64,000 bases of DNA from Strobilurus pachycystidiatus (Eukaryota; Basidiomycota; Agaricomycetes; Agaricales; Physalacriaceae). A model generated the notes under the pieces. The model was not told where the DNA came from. It saw nothing but the letters and a program-made list of their open reading frames with translations, and did no database searches. Shown here piece by piece: positions 1-11,779 of this stretch. Both the position numbers and the translations under genes were made by a program. Where the stretch lies: contig JAHLMK010000001.1 in NCBI GenBank assembly GCA_019915135.1, positions 1,922,001-1,986,000 of the forward strand, given 5' to 3'. Within the stretch, counting starts at the first letter, position 1; each line of letters starts with the position of its first letter.

Positions 1-1
1 C

Positions 2-169
2 CATTACCCCTCTTATATAGTTATCACGACACCCTCGACCGAACCAAAAACCCTCAACCCAACATGGTCCGGGGAACATGATCTCGACCTAGATGAGTGT
101 CAGGAGCGCCTCCGCAACACTTTGAACCCCGCAGCCTCAGACTCGGGCCCGAAGTTCTGGCAATTCTAA
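2..169 (+). CDS. 3' end of an unidentified protein-coding gene
   Basis: An open frame enters from the left edge and runs 55 codons to a TAA at 167-169. The visible C-terminus contains WSGEHDLDLDECQERLRN and ends in KFWQF. I do not recognise the family and no domain can be called from so short a piece. The reading is supported only by the uninterrupted frame, ordinary amino-acid composition and the convergent layout with RCL1, whose stop lies 469 bp further on. It may also be just the last exon of a longer gene outside the window. Confidence 0.45.
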   Translation, partial: HYPSYIVITTPSTEPKTLNPTWSGEHDLDLDECQERLRNTLNPAASDSGPKFWQF

Positions 170-637
170 GAGCGTATTATCAGTATTATCAAAAATTTTC
201 AACTCCTCCCCGCGGATTTCCCCTAAGTCCGAGTCATGGTGCCCCGCAGTACATTTATTGAACGCGCGAAGACGACGCGCACCTGCTGCGGAGTGGTAGA
301 TACAAATCGCACAGTCACTGGGCGCGTGATGGCGAATAAAATTTTTTGGGACGCAGAACAATCGCAGCAGAGGCCAGGTCTGCGTAGGACCTACTACTTT
401 GTCTGTAGACTCGCACTCCCAGTATGTTTGACAATGAGTCATCCAGTTTCATGGCCCGGTTTGTGGATAGGTAAGCGTATGATAGGTAAGGAAAGACTGA
501 ATACTCGAGTCACAAGGACGAGAAACCCGATGGCATGTTATACAATGGCATTCAAGCAAGAATGCGGCGCTGGTAACCGGAAACAAACGAATAATGGAGT
601 AATGATAAAGGTACTTTTGAATCCCACCACAGAGCGT
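170..637. other. Convergent intergenic region, no gene seen
   Basis: This holds the 3' flanks of the partial gene on the left and of RCL1 on the right. A 168-codon frame crosses 236-742 on the plus strand, but it runs antisense into RCL1's last exon and resembles nothing. Confidence 0.5.
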
Positions 638-2055
638 TCAGGCCAGCGTCCTGTTGGCATTCACGTAGCCGGTTCCATAACACGAATACAAGAGTTGGGT
701 ACAGTCTGGATCCGACGGATCTGCTGGGACAATCTTGAATGAGGTCCCGAAAGAATCACGGATGTCTCTCAAGAGTTGTATTCTGGTAACATTAGCCTGA
801 CGGTCGTTTGCGAGGAAACGCACGCACGTTCTAGGTGTCGGTTGGCTCATCAGACAACGCCCCACATCCTCGCTGCCCAGAACCATCATGATGAGGACCA
901 AAGACTGGTGTTTTACGTCCACGCAGCCGCCTTTTTCGACCTCGTATAGTAATGATCGTGCAGCGTTGAGTGCAATATCTTCGGGGCTGATTCCAGGTTG
1001 TGACGTTGCCTCCGCACAATGAATCACAGATGTCGTAGATTCAGCTACCAGTGTTAGCGCGTACCCCGGTGATCTATATGGCACATTAGCAAGACCCTAC
1101 TTGGATTAATAAGATACATACTTCCCACTCTCATCGCCCTTGTAGACGTCCGAGTAGAGATAGATGTCGGGTATATATCGGTTCAGGACTGAACGGCACG
1201 ACTCTATCATTCGATTTGAGAATTGGGGGCTCACCCGGACCGCGTGACTACGAAAGGTTGAGTGGAAAACATGATGACTGAAGAATGGACGGACGCGATG
1301 CCGCGGATGCGTTTTATCTTGCCAGGTTCGACAAAGTTTATAGTCTTGACCTGCTTGACCACCGGGCATAAGAACTGCACTTCGCCGCCGCCTTGGGGAG
1401 GAGAACCGCGCTTCTTGATCTACAAGACAATGAGCGAGTGACTTGTATATTGGGATCAACGCGCACCCGAAGCTCCAGACCATCCGAAATGCCAAATAAT
1501 TGGAGGTGCGGAAGTGAGGCAGTTCGTATCAGGTCTGCCTAGTAAGATGAGACACGCGCCAGCATTGCCATGGAACGCGACGCACGGAGAGATCGTGATC
1601 GTCACTTGTAATTCCCCGAATTGTCAACTGCAGCGGTTTTTTCGCGAACGGTGCAAGAAGAATGACTGTTTCCAAAAAGTAGCCAATGGATCTCGACAGA
1701 GGACAGTCATGGACACAGGGCCCGCCGGAGATGATTCCCGGTTTCAGCAGTATCGCAGTACCTGTAATTGTTTAGTGGTGGATTGGGGTGTTAGTACGCT
1801 ATGTACCTGTTATGGATATTTCTATCACTGTGCCGTTCGTGATCTTCTCCAAAAGTCGCAGGAGACTTATCTCAAAGTCTAACAATGCTTTCAGCGTTTG
1901 TGGATGGCTCATGTAGCTAATTCTGCACCTCTCAAGCCTGGATTCTTGTCGTCGGGACGTATCTTGTCAATTTTCACGGGTTTTCCGCTGAGAATGGATA
2001 GCACCAGGCGGTGTCGAAGATAGTGGTGGCCGCTGTATTGCAATGCACCGACCAT
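638..2055 (-). CDS. RCL1: RNA 3'-terminal phosphate cyclase-like protein Rcl1 (18S rRNA processing)
   Basis: Rcl1 acts in the nucleolar SSU processome with Bms1 in early pre-18S rRNA cleavage; it has the cyclase fold without cyclase activity (family knowledge). Seven or more short exons give a continuous match. The start is ATG at 2055, with LQYSGHHYLRHRLVLSILSG and KIDKIRPDDKNPGLR in exon 1. DFEISLLRLLEKITNGTVIE lies near 1840-1880, GIISGGPCVHDCPLSRSIGY near 1700-1730, IKKRGSPPQGGGEVQFLCPV near 1360-1420, VRVSPQFSNRM near 1205-1235, and HQSLVLIMMVLGSEDVGRC near 850-910. It ends with YGTGYVNANRTLA and TGA at 638-640. Introns are about 40-65 bp, for example one of 43 bp with the acceptor just before the AVRVSPQF exon. 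It is divergent from the beta-galactosidase gene at 2522. Exon ends are inferred; the identity is secure. Confidence 0.93.
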
Positions 2056-2521
2056 GATGGCGAGGAGCAAAAAGTTTGATGGCCAAATGGGGAAGTGATC
2101 GACACCTTTGGCCGCGACTCCGAGCATGCGAACAGCTCATGCGACCTGCATGCGACTCTGAGCCCCGGCAAGCTTGCAAAATATGGGAAAACCAGGAATT
2201 TCTCGAAGCCACCTTGGTCTTACGTCTACCTGCTCTCAGCATCCCATGCGCCCTCCAGACAAGGCCATTCTGATCCTTTTTGGGATCAAAACAGCACACG
2301 GCGCACGCGTACAACACCTCAACTGACTCCAAAAAGCTCCTGCTACCGTCATTCGAGCCATGCTCAGGTCTCCTTCTGTTCCGCGAAGTTTATCCGATCA
2401 GCTCACTTGACGAGCTTTCCTTCTCTCGCCATTGCGAGCGGCCCGTAAAGCTCTTTCACTCCAGGAGTCTCGTTATAAAGAAGAACGTTGATGCCCATTG
2501 GTGCTCACATCATTACTGACG
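2056..2521. other. Divergent promoter region between RCL1 and the GH35 gene
   Basis: 466 bp separate the two start codons. A TATA-like element and an inverted CCAAT (attgg near 2498) lie on the GH35 side. Short open frames here (for example 2095-2448) look random and have no family match. Confidence 0.5.
2474..2480 (+). promoter_or_regulatory. Putative TATA box of the GH35 gene
   Basis: TATAAAG lies 42 bp upstream of the GH35 ATG at 2522. Spacing and match are reasonable for a fungal TATA element; there is no transcript evidence. Confidence 0.45.
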
Positions 2522-5500
2522 ATGAGCCCACTCTTGAGCCCATCGAAGCAGCCTTCGGGCTACCTTTGGCAACTTGCTTGGACGTTCATTCTAGCATGTC
2601 TGTCTACTGGCGCCCTCGCCAGACCTAGCGTCCGAGGCCTCACGGCGGAGAGTTTCATGTCTCGAGCCGTTTCCTTCACAGATGAAGTCTCGTTCGATAG
2701 CTACAGTCTCATGCTTCGCGGTCAACGAATTCTTATACAGTACGTGTGATCTACGTGACAAGTCTTTCGTCGCTAACACAGCTTTGCAGCTCCGGTGAAT
2801 TTCATACCTACCGTCTGCCTGTTCCATCTCTCTGGCCGGATATTCTTCAAAAAGTCAAAGCCGCAGGACTCAATGCTGTCAGTGTGTACACCCACATGGG
2901 CCAGCTCAACCCATCTCGAGATGTTATCGACTTGGATGGATATCGTTCGCTCAAAGCACTTTACGAGGCTGCTTCGGAGGCCGGACTTTGGCTCGTGATG
3001 AGGCCGGGTACGAGCCATCTATAGATGTAACGAAACCACACGCTAATCCTTCTTTTTCTTCAGGCCCGGTAAGCGGACCGTGATGCCAGTACCATTGACG
3101 CTTATGAGATGTCCAGTACATCAATGCAGAGACCAGTGCTGGTGGCATGGCTCACTGGACAACCACGGAGATCGCTGGTCGTTTGCGAAGCAACGACAGC
3201 GACTGGACGGAGGCGTGGATGCCATACATCAAGGCGTTCATCAATGAGACCGCCCCGTACCAAATTACTAATGGCGGTCCTGTTATCGGTGTGTAATAAC
3301 CGTCTGCCTCCCATAATCTCGACTCGACTGATAAACACTTCCAGCCGTCCAGGTTGGTACGTCGGATCAACCCGAAGTTCCTACTACGTATGTGGACTAA
3401 CCTCAATAGATAATGAATTTTCGCAAGCCATCGGCGACACATACTTCGCAGAACTCGAGGCAGTGTACCGTGCCTCGGATATTGTCGTCCCATTGACCTA
3501 CAACGATCCAGGCGAGGGTGCCAACTTTATTAACGGAACTGTGAGTATTCCCGAGATGTCGACATGAATTCATTCTCAACAAATTCATAGGGTGCTGTTG
3601 ATCTCTACGGGTTAGCTTTTCCTGCTCTTTCCTTTCGGTTCCTCTTACCTATAGCCTAACACAGCCTCGACTCTTATCCTCAGAGCTTCGATTGCTCTCG
3701 CCCGGCCATCTGGAAGAATGTAACAACGAACTACCACGATTATCATGAGCGTGTTGATCCTTCAGACCCATTCTACGTACCAGGTACTTACGAAGTCATG
3801 CTCATCCGTTTCCTCCGGATCATTGAAGTTGCTTCTCATTGTGTAGAATTCCAAGGAGGCGCCTTCGATCCATGGGGGCCAAATGCACCAGGTTTGATGC
3901 CGTTTGTGCCCAGGAGAGCTAGTTCACTGACAATAGACGCTTACAGGATATGCGAACTGCGCGATTCTCACTGGAGCGGACTTCATGTCGGTATTTTATA
4001 AACAATTATGGGCGTCCAATGCGAAATTGATGAGCTACTACATGATCTTTGGGTAAGAGCAATGTTCACTGTGGCACGCTGAATATCCCACTGAACCCTT
4101 GACGCAGAGGCACATCGTGGGGAGCCATTCCTTTCCAGTACGTACATCCTCTGCACATCAAGCCGTATGACTTACCACCCACTCACAGTGGGGTAACTCG
4201 CTGCGCTCTGTCTTTCCGATCTCCACTCACAGAATATTTAACGCTCAGGTGTATACGTCTTATGATTACGGTGCTTCGGTAACAGTTCAAGAGCATTCTA
4301 TGCCGCGTTTGTTTAATCATCTCCAAAGATCTCTGAGAATCGCGTCATTGGATCAAAGTACGACGAATTGAAGCGCCAAGGATACTTCTTGCGCAGCTCC
4401 CCGGAGTTTTACAAAACGGACTGGATTGCAGACAGCCTGAGCGGACTTTCCGTGACCGATAATGCAGCTATATTCACAACGCACCTTCAAAATCCGGACA
4501 CCAAGGCCGGTTTCTATATCGTCAGACATAACGATTCAACCAGCACGTACGTGAATGAGAACACTATCTGGCCGTTCAGCTCTTACTCATCGAACGGCAG
4601 GGCTGTAACGGACTTTCATCTAAATATCACTACCTCACAAGGATCTCTCGAAATACCAAGTTCTAACAGTTTGTCTCTCAATGGACGCCAGTCCAAAGTC
4701 GTCGTGACAGACTACACTTTCGGCTCATCGAACGTCCTTTACTCGACGGCACCTATCTACTTTGCTGGCGTCATTGACAGAAGGGATGTCATCCTCTTTC
4801 ACGGAGACTCAGACGAGTCGCACGAGTTCCTCATCGAGTTGACCGGAAAGTCTTTCGGAAACGCTACAAACTCATCTTCGGTGTCTGTGACGTCGCACAG
4901 AAATGCCACTCTAGTGTCCATCTCGCCCACTTCGAAACCCGGTGTCGTTACCATCCAGGACTCAGACAAGCAGCTGGTGCTCTTCGCTGATACAGAGACG
5001 GCTTCCTCATTCTGGGCTCCGATCATTCCTGGCCAGACTAACGACACTCTGCGCAACTTCTGGCACTTTGGTACCAACGAGACTGTCCTTGTCAGTGGTC
5101 CCTACCTTGTCCGCTCCGCCGATATTAGCAAGTCCACGCTGGTCTTGACCGGCGATCTCAACAGTACAACAACTGTTTCCATCATTGCACCCAGCAACAT
5201 CAAGACCGTAACTTGGAATGGAAAGAAGCTCAATGTGACAACCCGCGCTGCACTGACAGCTAAAGGGGGGTTCGTTGCAAAGCTTCCGTTTTCGGGGACA
5301 ACGTTCACAGCTCCTGCTCTCACGGGCTGGAAATACAATGACAGCCTTCCCGAGATCGGTGCAGAGTTCGACGACAGTGAGTGGACAGTCGCCAACCACA
5401 CGACTACCAACATCCCATGGCCCCAATACTATGGCGATGGGAGAATCTTGTACGGTTGTGATTACGGTTTGTGAGTAACGTGTCCTATCTAATACAGAAG

Positions 5501-6755
5501 CGCTCTCATCACTTAAACGACCCTCAGCTGTGAGAACATCGTGCTCTGGCGTGGTCACTTCAATGGCACAGGACAGCAAAGTGTCAACTTGTCCATCAAT
5601 GGCGGTGAAGGTAATGCTCATTCCAGGTCGATATACAATATCTTGATCAAGATCTATCAGCATTCGCGGGCAGTGTTTGGTTGAATGATGTCTTTCTGAA
5701 GACGTCGTTCGGGAAGTAAGTGCAGTCCTTAGCTTGATCTCATTTCACATGTTCAGAATACCTCCCACAGTTCTTCGAACAACCAGAACACGTTGGAAGA
5801 AACGGATGAGCATATTCCCTTCCCAGAAGGCGCTTTAGTCGCAGGAGATAATGTGCTCACGATTGTCCAGGTATGCACTTCTCTACGCTTCCGCGTGATG
5901 ACTAACATTAGTTGGCAGGACAACATGGGACTGAACGAAACTAACGGCGGTGAGTAAAATACTTGCGTCCAGACCGAGAACATCTACTCAAACGGGCGCA
6001 TAGCGGACACCGGATCCTCGAAAGGCCCTCGTGGAATTCGTGGATACAAGCTAGATGTTGGAAACTTTTCCGAGTGGAAAGTTCAGGGCAAAATTGGAGG
6101 CTATACAGGGTAATCTCGTTGTAATCCTCGCGTTACTAGTACTCATCAAACTGTTTGAAGCTATCCTGACAAAGCGCGCGGTGTCTTTAACGAGGGCGGT
6201 CTTTTCGCAGAGCGCAGCGGGTGGCATCTTCCTGGTTTCGACGTATCACAGTGGGAGAGCAGAGATTTGAGTGAGGGCCTTCCTGGATCTGCTGCCGGCG
6301 TTGGATTCTTCGTGACGACGTTCGACCTGAATATTCCATCCGGCTTCGACGTTCCAATATCATTCACCTTCACCGAACCGCTTGGGCAACCATACCGTGT
6401 ATACTTGTTTGTCAATGGATGGATGATGGGCAAGCGTGTCGCCAACTTGGGGTACGCAAGAAGAATTATGCTAAGCGAGAGCAATCTGACATACATCTCA
6501 CAGACCGCAAGCCAAGTTCCCTGTGCACGAAGGCATTTTGAGCTACAACGGTACCAAGTGAGTGACTTCTGTATCTTCTGAAGCATTCCCTGAGTTCGTT
6601 TGCCCAGCACCGTCGCGGTTGCCCTTTGGGTCATGGAAGAAAACGTCGAGATCGCCCCGTCCCTTGAGCTGACTATCGATGGAACGTACGAAGGCGGAGT
6701 CGGTAACATTCTGACAAATAACCCAGCTTGGAGCCCTGAAGGGCGACTTGTATAA
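2522..6755 (+). CDS. Secreted beta-galactosidase, glycoside hydrolase family 35
   Basis: It hydrolyses terminal beta-galactosides outside the cell, a plant cell-wall or lactose-type activity. ATG 2522 was chosen over an upstream TTG frame because it starts a signal peptide with the core [18 protein letters not shown]-barrel start: [20 protein letters not shown] and VYTHMG. The acid/base Glu is in IAVQVDNEFSQ (Glu codon 3415-3417), recovered by splicing a 53 bp intron with a CTAAC branch site. The nucleophile is in [15 protein letters not shown], its Glu codon split by an intron (3783 / 3847-3848). [13 protein letters not shown] follows at about 4030-4130. The largest exon (4368-5474) holds the beta-sandwich domains with many N-glycosylation sequons. 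It ends [12 protein letters not shown] with TAA at 6753-6755. There are more than a dozen introns and about 1,000 residues, normal for fungal GH35. Confidence 0.93.
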
Positions 6756-7061
6756 AAGCACGAGTCGTCGATGGACTAAAGTCAAGAATGTAACTCACAA
6801 GATTGGATGTTGTGTTACCTTTGTTGTAAGATGTACCCTGTTTTGAAGATACGCATATCGTAAGTGTGACGCAGGGCATTCGCAAAAGCTCAACTGCACT
6901 GGAACGCGTACTCTCCGCCTTCGAAACGCACACGTACCCAACCACGCAAGACCTGGACGAGAAGCATCCGGTCCCACATGAGGCACCACTTTTGTCTGTG
7001 TCAGTGATGGATAGGTCTCTGATGCTCAACATTGAATTTTCTCCATAAATCTACACCTAGT
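6756..7061. other. Convergent intergenic region (GH35 / F-box-like copy 1)
   Basis: This is 3' flank only. From about 7000 it carries the first copy of the segment GATGGATAGGTCTCTGAT that recurs at 8797, so it marks one edge of the duplicated unit described below. Confidence 0.5.
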
Positions 7062-8266
7062 CTAGTAGTACGTACTTCGGTACCGTTTTTCATTTCGAAT
7101 TTCATCCGCCCAGCGATCCCCATACTCGGACTGCCAAATGGCACTCAGTTCCTTCTTCGCCTCGAGACTGACATCCGTCCAACCTTCCCCCCCTTCAATG
7201 TCTGACGCATTGACAATGTCAAAACGATCTCCAGCCCATACGCCTCTGTGGAAGTTTTCGTCGTACTGAACGTATGCCATGCTCATCGACGAGTCGTTCG
7301 ACCAAGCCGTTTTTGCCGCGATAAGACTTGCGAATGACATGCCTTTGATGTATGGGCCGTCGACGTCCTTCGGGTCGAGAGCCAGAGTGTCGGCTCGAAC
7401 GTACACCTTCTTGGATAGATTACGAAGGATACAAGGCTGCGCAGAGTCGATATCCAAGTCAAGCACCGGTTCTTCGAACCAGCTATTGAAATCGTATTTG
7501 TAGAGCTGAACTATACTCTTGTCTCGACTCCTTTGCTTCCATTCGTGTTGCTCGACACGGTTTGTGATGGAATCTGGAATGGGAGTGACCGGTCTGTCAT
7601 AGTCGAAGTCGGTGAGCTTGCAGCGTTTTGCAAATTTGTACGAGTACGGCCATCGTGCTGCGTCTCTATCGCATGTGCTGATGGCGCTCAGGACACCGTA
7701 GAGTGTTGTGTCGTCCTCGTCCTCGTCTTCTGAGTTTAGTCCATAGACCTCTTCAAGCTCTTGGATCTCCTCCGCGGTGAAAGCTCCGTCCGGCCAGTCC
7801 TGAGCGTAATCGCCCAAGGTGATGAATCGGTCACCCGCCCATTGGTAGGTTCGCCGGGCGAATGAAGCGTACAATGACTTGAACCGCAGGATTCCCAGCT
7901 TCCAAAAGTGGCATGCTGTCATAGAGAAGGCCAAAACATCAACGGCATTATCCAGCTCGTTGAAGATGGCAATGTGCAACTCCGCGGCAAGGTCGCAGAG
8001 ACCGGTCCTACAAAACAAATGAGTAACAAGGATCATAAGACTTGAGGAGAGAATCACTTTGAAGGATCAATTTTCTGTGCCACCGCGAATGGTCTATCTT
8101 CCAGAGGATCGTCTGGGAATTTGATCTTTCGTGGAATGATGCAGGTGCTCAGTCGCAATGACTTTGGGTCTGAAGTCCCAGGCCACCATTCCCCAAACTT
8201 CGCGCCGCCGCCACCTCTGTCCATGCAACGTTTGTCAAGGTTGAAAAGCTGGAAGTATTGTCCCAT
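7062..8266 (-). CDS. F-box-like Agaricomycete family protein, tandem copy 1
   Basis: Two exons (8266-8058 and 8007-7062) flank one 50 bp intron (8008-8057). ATG at 8266 opens MGQYFQLFNLDKRC, the NLDKR signature seen at the N-terminus of a very large Agaricomycete family. Exon 2 starts with an F-box-like helix pair, GLCDLAAELHIAIFNELDNA, then the motif WAGDRFITLGDYA. A second WAGDR occurs near the C-terminus (VWAGDRFDIVN). A glutamate/aspartate-rich stretch around 7700-7760 varies in length among copies. Substrate recognition for an SCF ubiquitin ligase is possible from the F-box-like element, but the function is unknown. A CACGTG lies 49 bp upstream of the ATG, as in both sister copies. Confidence 0.8.
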
Positions 8267-8863
8267 CTTCGGATGAGTGGCGAAGTTGGAAGAACAAAGA
8301 GAAAGAGTTCACGACACGTGCTCGTGCCATGCCTAGGGTCACGATCGACCGGATACAGGGGCGAGGAATATAAAAGATGTCACGAAGAGCGAGGCTCAGC
8401 GAGCGCAGCGACGCCGCAAGCGGCGGGCTCTTGAGTTTGAGCTTGAATCCTTGGGCATGGGGGCAGCTGCGCTGCGCCCTGAGACGCGCACTAAGCGCGT
8501 GAATAATGATCGCCGAGCAGCATTGGCTAGCCGTCCGACCGATTTTCGACGTCGAAAGACTGTCACACGTGTATTCTGTCATACAAAATGCAGCTGAACA
8601 AGAATGGAGACCGTAGCGCCACAATTGAGCGAAGTGCTGTCGAAATATGTTTTGTACTTGTTTGTCCGACAATTAAGCCCTCTGCCTCACGGAAAAACCG
8701 GTTGCTCGCTGCGCTTGCAATCAACAATGGACTCGGAGAGACCTGGAGGAGGAACATCCAGTCCCATACGATGCAACAATTTTGCTCGAGTCATTGATGG
8801 ATAGGTCTCTGATTCTCAACATCATTGACATACATAGAACTTCTCCATAATTATACACCTAGC
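8267..8863. other. Intergenic region with promoter of copy 1, a GC-rich palindromic segment and 3' flank of copy 2
   Basis: 8267-8350 matches the upstream regions of the sister copies, including CACGTG at 8315-8320. 8390-8570 is absent upstream of the other two copies. It contains CGCCGCAAGCGGCG (8412-8425), ACGCGC-ACTAA-GCGCGT (8484-8500) and the perfect palindrome TTTCGACGTCGAAA (8544-8557). From 8797 the sequence again resembles the 3' flank of copy 1. No gene is seen. Confidence 0.6.
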
Positions 8864-10098
8864 CTAGTAGTACATACTTTGGTACCGTTTCTCATTTCGA
8901 ATTTCATCCGCCCAGCTATCACCATACTCGGACTCCCAGATGGCACTCAATTCCTTCTTTGCTTCGAGACTGACGTCCGTCCAACCTTCCACCCCTTCAA
9001 TGTTTGACACGTTGACTATGTCAAAACGATCTCCAGCCCATACACCTCTATGGAAGTTTTCGTCGTACTGAGTGACGTATGCCATGCTCATCGACGAGTC
9101 GTTCGACCAAGCCGTTCTCGCCGCGACAAGACTTCCGAATGACATGCCTTTGATGTATGGGCCGTCGACGTCCTTCAGGTCGAGAGCTAGAGTGTCGGCT
9201 CGAACGTATACCTTCTTGGATAGGTTACGAAGGATACAGGGCTGAGCAAAGTCGATGTCGGGGTTGAGCACCGGTTCTTCGAACCAGCTCTTGAAATCGT
9301 ATTTGTAGAGGTGAATTGTACTCTTGGCTCGACTCCTTTGCTTCCATTTGTGTTGCTCGATACAGTTTGTGATGGAATCTGGAATGGGAGTGACCGGTCT
9401 GTCATAGTCGAGGTCGGTGAGCATGCAGCGAGCCGCAAAATCGTATGAGCGCGGCCATTTTGCGTTTTTGTTGCTACTAGCACATGTGCTGATGGCGGTG
9501 AGGACACCGTAAAGTGTTGTGTACTCGTCCTCGTCCTCCTCGTCCTCGAGGTCGTGGTTTTCCAAATGCAATCGATAGACCTCTCTGAGCTCTTCGATTT
9601 CCTTGGCGGTGAAAGCTTCGGCTGGCAAGTCCAGAGCGTAATCACCCAAGGTGATGAATCGGTCACCAGCCCACTGGCAGTTTCGCCGGGCGAATGAAGC
9701 GTACAATGACTTGAACCGCAGGATTCCCAGCTTCCAAAAGTGGCATGCTGTCATAGAGAAGGCCAAAACATCAACGGCATTATCCAGCTCGTTGAAGATG
9801 GCAATGTGCAACTCCGCGGCAAGGTCGCAGAGACCGGTCCTACAAAACAAATGAGTAACAAGGATCATAAGACTTGAGGAGAGAATCACTTTGAAGGATC
9901 AACTTTCTGTGCCACCGCGAATGGTCTATCTTCCAGAGGATCGTCTGGGAATTTGATCTTTCGTGGAATGATACAGGTGCTCAGTCGCAATGACTTTGGG
10001 TCTGAAGTCTCAGGCCACCATTCCCCGAACTTTCCGCCGCCGTCGCCGCCGTCCGAGCAACGTTTGTCAAGATTGAAAACATCGAAGAATTGCCCCAT
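8864..10098 (-). CDS. F-box-like Agaricomycete family protein, tandem copy 2
   Basis: Same architecture as copy 1: exon 1 from ATG 10098 (MGQFFDVFNLDKRCSDGG) to 9890, a 50 bp intron at 9840-9889, and exon 2 to the stop at 8864. The F-box-like segment, intron and start of exon 2 are identical in DNA to copy 1 over roughly 215 bp. The middle of exon 2 differs more and carries a longer acidic insertion (ENHDLEDEEDEDEY). Both WAGDR motifs are present. The frame is intact, so the copy is probably functional. Function unknown beyond the F-box-like element. Confidence 0.8.
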
Positions 10099-10559
10099 CT
10101 TTGGACTTGGATGAGTGGCGAAGATGAAAGAAGTCAGAAAGAGTTCACGACACGTGCTCGTGCCATGCCTTAGGTCAGTGTCACGAATCAATTAATCACG
10201 ATCGACCGGATATTGGCCTAATTAGGACAACGATGGGCTCGGATATCGAGTAGGGATGCTCAATTGTGTGGTCGCTGAGCGCTCCGACGACTTGTAGCCT
10301 GGAGCCGACTTCCAGTGATCTTCTTAAAAGTCAGACGTAGTGTGTGCCTCTACTATCCACTCTGGATCAACAGACACAGGCAGTCTAGTGGCCAGGACTT
10401 TTCGAACTTTGAATTACAGTATCGTGTACGTGGAACATCAACGGTCATCACAGTCAATCGAGAGGAGTTTTACTATGTGAGACAGTCACACTCTGGGATT
10501 ACTCATCATAAGTGGCGGAAAATGATCTCTGAATCTCTACATCAACGATTGAGCTCTCT
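10099..10559. other. Intergenic region between tandem copies 2 and 3
   Basis: It contains the shared promoter block of copy 2 with CACGTG at 10151-10156 (53 bp upstream of the ATG) and the 3' flank of copy 3. No gene is seen; a plus-strand frame from 10315 runs antisense into copy 3 and looks random. Confidence 0.5.
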
Positions 10560-11779
10560 TCAGTGGTGTACACCTGACCTAGTAGAGCCTACTACAATAT
10601 TTCGGTATCTTGGGTCCTTCCGAATCGCATTCACCCAGCCGTCCCCGAACTGGGCCTTCCATATGGCGCTCAATTCCTTCTTCGCCTCGAGACTGACATC
10701 CGTCCAACCTTCCTCCCCTTCAATGTTTGACGCATTGACTATATCGAAACGGTCTCCCGCCCATACACCTCTATGGAAGTTTTTGTCGTGCTGAACGTAG
10801 GCCATGTTCATTGACGAGTCGTTCGACCAGGCCGTTTTCGCCGTGATGAGACTGGCGAATGACATGCCTGTGATGAATGGGCCCTCGATGTCCTCCAGGT
10901 CGAGAGCCAGAGTGTCGGCTCGGACGTATACCTTCTTGGAGAGATTTCGAAGGATACAAGGCTGCGCGACAACGACGTCATAGTATAGTGTCGGTTCGAC
11001 GAACCAGCCCTTGAGATCGTATTTGTAGAGCTGAATTCTGCTTCTGGGCTCACGGCTAAACTTCCATTTGATTTTCTCGCGACGGCTTGTGATGGAAGCT
11101 GGAATGGGAGTGACCGGTCTGTCATGGTCAAAGTCGGTGAGCTTGCAGCGTTTCGAGAAATCGTATGAGCGCGGCCATTTTGCTGCCTTTTCGCTAGAAC
11201 ATGTGCTGCGCAGGATAGCGTAGATTGTTGGTTCATCCTCGTCCCCCGAATTTAGTCCATAGACCTCTTCAAACTCTTGAATCTCCTCCGCGGTGAAAGC
11301 CCCTCCCGGCCAGTCGTGAGCGTAATCACCCATGGTGATGATTCGGTCACCGGCCCATTGGTAGGCTCCCCGGGCGAATGAAGCGTACAATGACTTGAAC
11401 CGCAGGATTCCCAGCTTCCAAAAGTGGCATGCTGTCATAGAAAAGGCCAAGACATCAACGGCATTATCCAGCTCGTTGAAGATGGCAATGTGCAACTCCG
11501 TGGCAAGGTCGCAAAGACCGGTCCTACAAAACAAATGAGTAACAAGGATCATAAGACTTGAGGAGAAAGTCACTTTGAAGGATCAATTTTCTGTGCCACC
11601 GCGAATGGTACATCTTGCAGAGGATCGTCTGGAAATTTGATCGTCTGTGGAATGATGTTGTTGTTTAACTCCAATGACATTGGGTCTGAAGTCGCTGGCC
11701 ACCATTCCCCAAACTTTGCGCCGCCACCTCTGTCCATGCAGCGTTTGTCAAGGTTGAAAAGCTCGAAGTTTTGCCCCAT
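10560..11779 (-). CDS. F-box-like Agaricomycete family protein, tandem copy 3
   Basis: Exon 1 runs from ATG 11779 (MGQNFELFNLDKRC) to 11574, the intron is 11524-11573, and exon 2 ends at 10560. It has the same F-box-like helix, WAGDRIITMGDYA and C-terminal WAGDRFDIVN motifs. It is the most diverged copy in exon 2, with a shorter acidic stretch and a C-terminal extension (VVGSTRSGVHH) that the others lack. CACGTG lies at 11827-11832, 48 bp upstream of the ATG. The family is known as an expanded lineage-specific group; any role in ubiquitination is inference. Confidence 0.8.

Noticed and set aside
236..742. 168-codon plus-strand frame near the left edge
   Set aside because: It runs antisense into the last exon of RCL1, has no family resemblance and uses no plausible promoter.
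2498..2521. Upstream extension of the GH35 protein
   Set aside because: It would start at TTG and add MVLTSLLT; the ATG at 2522 gives a normal signal peptide.
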